Positions 61,399 through 64,000 of a stretch of 64,000 nucleotides of DNA are shown one piece after another. This DNA is from Massilia pinisoli (GTDB lineage: Bacteria > Pseudomonadota > Gammaproteobacteria > Burkholderiales > Burkholderiaceae_D). The stretch is taken from assembly GCF_024753285.1 (NCBI RefSeq), contig NZ_JANUGW010000005.1, positions 310,001-374,000 on the forward strand. Reading direction: 5' to 3'. A model generated the notes under the pieces. The model was not told the DNA's origin. It saw only the letters and a list, made by a program, of their open reading frames with translations, and searched no databases. Every line of letters starts with the position of its first letter. Position 1 is the stretch's first letter. The position numbers were made by a program, and so were the translations under genes.

Positions 61399-62316
61399 AT
61401 GACCCAACCCCGCAAACGCGCAGTCGTCTTCGCCTACCACAACGTGGGCGTGCGCTGCCTGAAGGTGCTGCTGGCCGGCGGTGTCGACGTCGCCCTCGTC
61501 ATCACGCATCAGGACAGCGCCACGGAAAACATCTGGTTCGAATCCGTCCTCTCGCTGTGCGAGACGGAAGGCATCCCTTACCTCACGCCCGAGGACGCGA
61601 AAGGCGCCGACCTGCTGGCCGCCATCCAGGCCGCGCAACCGGACCTGATGTTCAGCTTTTATTTCCGCCACATGCTGCCGCAGGCGATCCTCGACGTCGC
61701 CCCCGCGTACAACATGCACGGCTCGCTGCTGCCCGCCTACCGCGGCCGCGCACCGACCAACTGGGCCGTGCTGCACGGCGCGAAGGAAACGGGCGCCACC
61801 CTGCACGAGATGACGGTGAAGCCGGATGCCGGCGCCATCGTGGCGCAGCAAGCTGTCCCCATCCTGCCGGACGACACGGCGTTCGAAGTGTTCGGCAAGG
61901 TGACGGTGGCGGCGGAGCTGGCGCTGTACGACGTGCTGCCAAGCCTGCTCGCGGGCACGGCGCCGCGCATCCCGAACGACCTGACGCAGGGCGGCTACTT
62001 CGGCGGCCGCAAGCCGGAAGACGGCCGCATCGACTGGAGCAAGCCTGCGCAAGAGGTCTACAACCTGCACCGCGCCGTCGCCCCGCCCTACCCTGGCGCC
62101 TTCACGGACGTGGGCCCGCGCCGCTACGTGATCGAGCGCGCGCGCCTCTTCAACGGTAATGTGCAAGGCCTCGCGCAAGGCCTGACTGTCGTGGATAATG
62201 CCATCCTCGGCGTCTGCGGCGACGGCCGCGCGCTCGTCATCCACAGCCTGCTGGCCGACGGCCTGCGCATCTCCCCTGCCGAACTGCGGGCACAACTCCA
62301 GGAAAACCCAACATGA
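61399..62316 (+). CDS. UDP-L-Ara4N formyltransferase (ArnA N-terminal domain as separate protein)
   Basis: A 305-aa formyltransferase. It has the 10-formyl-THF fold (VVFAYHNVGVRCLKVLLAGG), the catalytic region PAYNMHGSLLPAYRGRAPTN (Asn-His within MHGSLLP context) and a C-terminal domain. In E. coli this activity is the N-terminal half of ArnA. Here it is a separate gene whose stop overlaps the next ATG (ATGA). Confidence 0.88.
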   Translation: MTQPRKRAVVFAYHNVGVRCLKVLLAGGVDVALVITHQDSATENIWFESVLSLCETEGIPYLTPEDAKGADLLAAIQAAQPDLMFSFYFRHMLPQAILDVAPAYNMHGSLLPAYRGRAPTNWAVLHGAKETGATLHEMTVKPDAGAIVAQQAVPILPDDTAFEVFGKVTVAAELALYDVLPSLLAGTAPRIPNDLTQGGYFGGRKPEDGRIDWSKPAQEVYNLHRAVAPPYPGAFTDVGPRRYVIERARLFNGNVQGLAQGLTVVDNAILGVCGDGRALVIHSLLADGLRISPAELRAQLQENPT

Positions 62317-63353
62317 AAAAAGTCCTCATCCTCGGCGTCAACGGTTTCATCGGCCACCACCTGTCCAAGCGCATCCTCGAGACGACCGACTGGGAAGTCT
62401 ACGGCATGGACATGTCGTCCGACCGCATCGCGCACCTGCTCGACAACCCGCGCATGCACTTCTTCGAAGGCGACATCACCATCAACACGGAATGGGTCGA
62501 GTACCACGTCAAGAAGTGCGACGTGATCCTGCCGCTCGTCGCCATCGCGACGCCGTCGACGTACGTGAAAGAGCCGCTGAAGGTCTTCGAACTGGACTTC
62601 GAGGCGAACCTGCCGATCGTCCGCTCGGCCGCGAAATATAAAAAACACCTGATCTTCCCGTCGACGTCGGAAGTCTACGGCATGAGCCGCGACGCGGAAT
62701 TCGATCCGGAGAACTCGGAACTCGTGTACGGCCCGATCAACAAGCCGCGCTGGATCTACGCCTGCGCCAAGCAGCTGATGGACCGCGTGATCTGGGGCTA
62801 CGGCATGGAAGGCTTGAACTTCACCTTGTTCCGTCCGTTCAACTGGATCGGCGCCGGCCTGGATTCGATCCACACGCCGAAGGAAGGCAGCTCGCGCGTG
62901 CTGACGCAGTTCTTCGGCCACATCGTGCGCGGCGAAACGATCCAACTGGTCGATGGCGGAAACCAGAAGCGCGCCTTCACGTACGTGGACGACGGCATCT
63001 CGGCGCTGATGAAGATCATCGAGAACAAGGACGGCCGTGCCACGGGCCAGATCTACAACATCGGTAACCCGGTCAACAACTACTCGATCCGCGAACTCGC
63101 GGACATGATGATGAAGCTGGCGGCGGAATACCCCGAGTACGCGGCCGGCGCGCAGAAAGTGAAGATCGTCGAGACCAGCTCGGGCGCCTACTACGGCACC
63201 GGCTACCAGGACGTGCAGAACCGCGTGCCGAAGATCGAGAACACGAAGAACGACCTCGGTTGGGCGCCGACCGTCACGATGGCCGACGCGCTGCGCCACA
63301 TCTTCGACGCGTACCGCGGCCAGGTCGCGGCGGCCCAGGCCCTCGTCGATTAA
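62313..63353 (+). CDS. UDP-glucuronate decarboxylase (ArnA C-terminal domain as separate protein)
   Basis: A 346-aa short-chain dehydrogenase. It has the NAD motif ILGVNGFIGHHLSKRIL, FPSTSEVYG, the catalytic pair in PRWIYACAKQ (Tyr-x3-Lys) and TLFRPFNWIGAG, as in the decarboxylating half of ArnA. Forms UDP-4-keto-pentose from UDP-glucuronate. Directly coupled to the formyltransferase gene. Confidence 0.92.
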   Translation: MKKVLILGVNGFIGHHLSKRILETTDWEVYGMDMSSDRIAHLLDNPRMHFFEGDITINTEWVEYHVKKCDVILPLVAIATPSTYVKEPLKVFELDFEANLPIVRSAAKYKKHLIFPSTSEVYGMSRDAEFDPENSELVYGPINKPRWIYACAKQLMDRVIWGYGMEGLNFTLFRPFNWIGAGLDSIHTPKEGSSRVLTQFFGHIVRGETIQLVDGGNQKRAFTYVDDGISALMKIIENKDGRATGQIYNIGNPVNNYSIRELADMMMKLAAEYPEYAAGAQKVKIVETSSGAYYGTGYQDVQNRVPKIENTKNDLGWAPTVTMADALRHIFDAYRGQVAAAQALVD

Positions 63354-63362
63354 GGACGCACG

Positions 63363-64000
63363 TTGGCACCGCTGCTCGTCCTCAAGATCGACGTCGACAC
63401 CTATCGCGGCACGCGCGAAGGCGTGCCGAACCTCGTGCGCATGCTCAAAGCACACGGGGCCGGCGCGACGTTCCTGTTTTCGCTGGGCCCCGACCACACG
63501 GGATGGGCGATGCGGCGCGCGCTGCGTCCCGGCTTCTTCCAGAAGGTGTCGCGCACGTCCGTCGTGGAGCACTACGGCTTCAAGACGCTGATGTACGGCG
63601 TGCTGCTGCCCGGCCCGGACATCGGCGCGAAAGCGGCGGCCGAGATGCGCGCCGCGCGCGACGCCGGCTTCGAATGCGGCATCCACACGTGGGACCACGT
63701 CTGGTGGCAGGACAACGTGCGCGGCCGCGACGCCGCGTGGACCGACGCCATCATGAAAAAGAGCGAGCAGCGCTACGCGCAGGTGTTCGGCGAAGCGCCG
63801 CACACGTTCGGCGCGGCCGGCTGGCAGATGAATCCGCACGCGTTCGCGCGCCATGATGCCGCGGGCTACCGCTACGCATCGGACAGCCGCGCGCAGCTGC
63901 GCGACGACGGCTCGCTGGCCGATCCGCACGCGGGGCCGTACCGCTACCGGGGCCTGGCGCACATCCAGATGCCGACCACGTTGCCCACGCTGGACGAGCT
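63363..64000 (+). CDS. arnD: 4-deoxy-4-formamido-L-arabinose-phosphoundecaprenol deformylase ArnD (partial)
   Basis: About 212 residues are visible before the window ends. TTG 63363 is the likely start with AAGGA six bases upstream; no ATG fits. Polysaccharide-deacetylase fold: metal/catalytic motif KIDVDTYRGTREGVPNL, GATFLFSLGPDHTGWAMRR, and ECGIHTWDHVWWQD (His-x3-His). Removes the formyl group from the lipid-linked sugar. Confidence 0.87.
   Translation, partial: MAPLLVLKIDVDTYRGTREGVPNLVRMLKAHGAGATFLFSLGPDHTGWAMRRALRPGFFQKVSRTSVVEHYGFKTLMYGVLLPGPDIGAKAAAEMRAARDAGFECGIHTWDHVWWQDNVRGRDAAWTDAIMKKSEQRYAQVFGEAPHTFGAAGWQMNPHAFARHDAAGYRYASDSRAQLRDDGSLADPHAGPYRYRGLAHIQMPTTLPTLDE

Noticed and set aside
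1..64000. tRNA, rRNA, integrase, IS element or replication origin
   Set aside because: No such sequence was recognised anywhere in the window, including at the borders of the T3SS and accessory regions.

Overview
The window is high-GC DNA that I read as a betaproteobacterium of the Oxalobacteraceae (Massilia-like). The basis is the overall gene style: Bug/TctC binding proteins, trimeric porins beginning with MKKS-type signal peptides, an arn lipid A operon, and a Hrp2-type type III secretion system (T3SS) of the Ralstonia/Xanthomonas class. The genus is an inference; no rRNA or other phylogenetic marker gene is present. I saw no tRNA, rRNA, CRISPR array or intact insertion sequence.

Layout. 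(1) 1-10.9 kb: the 5' part of an MFS (LplT/Aas-type) gene, then a six-gene minus-strand transport operon (porin, Bug binding protein, Fbp-type ABC binding protein, fused permease, ATPase, AbrB-type membrane protein). It faces a divergent TctD/TctE two-component system, with OmpR-type direct repeats in the shared promoter region. (2) 10.9-16.6 kb: a C4-dicarboxylate block (dctA, porin, dctB, dctD) with a near-consensus sigma-54 promoter in front of dctA. (3) 16.7-45.5 kb: a Hrp2 T3SS locus. It holds the AraC-type regulator HrpB, secretin SctC, the minus-strand operon hrpB1-sctI-J-K-L-N-O-T plus a TPR hybrid histidine kinase, the plus-strand operon sctU-V-P-Q-R-S-hpaA, and the minus-strand group sctD-hrpD6-pilin-pilin-hpaB. 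Next to these are a 1239-aa putative effector, a lytic transglycosylase and two proteins that carry the pilin sequence as a C-terminal module. Five promoters carry TTCG-N16-TTCG boxes followed 31-32 nt later by a -10-like hexamer, which links effector, pilin-tailed proteins and apparatus to one HrpB-type regulon. A T6SS cassette (Hcp, Tai4-like immunity protein, Tae4-like amidase) is embedded in the locus.

(4) 45.6-48.9 kb: a LysR regulator, glutamate dehydrogenase, a small membrane protein and a cupin protein. (5) 49.0-53.8 kb: a mosaic accessory stretch with a GH10 xylanase lacking its 5' end, a tail of an unknown gene, a fliE 3' remnant, a 649-aa protein of unknown function, a short YrhB/Imm35-like ORF, and a two-gene unit ending in a Shedu-type (DUF4263) nuclease-like protein. 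(6) 53.9-64 kb: homoserine dehydrogenase and an AlaA-type aminotransferase on the minus strand. On the plus strand follow an Mth938-domain protein and the 4-amino-4-deoxy-L-arabinose lipid A operon (arnT, arnE, arnB, arnC, split arnA, arnD), which runs off the right edge.

The most unusual content is the set of pilin-tailed proteins. Two secreted-looking proteins of 129 and 418 aa end in nearly the same sequence as the tandem 70-aa pilin candidates about 26 kb away. This suggests larger proteins built to dock on, cap or travel through the Hrp pilus.
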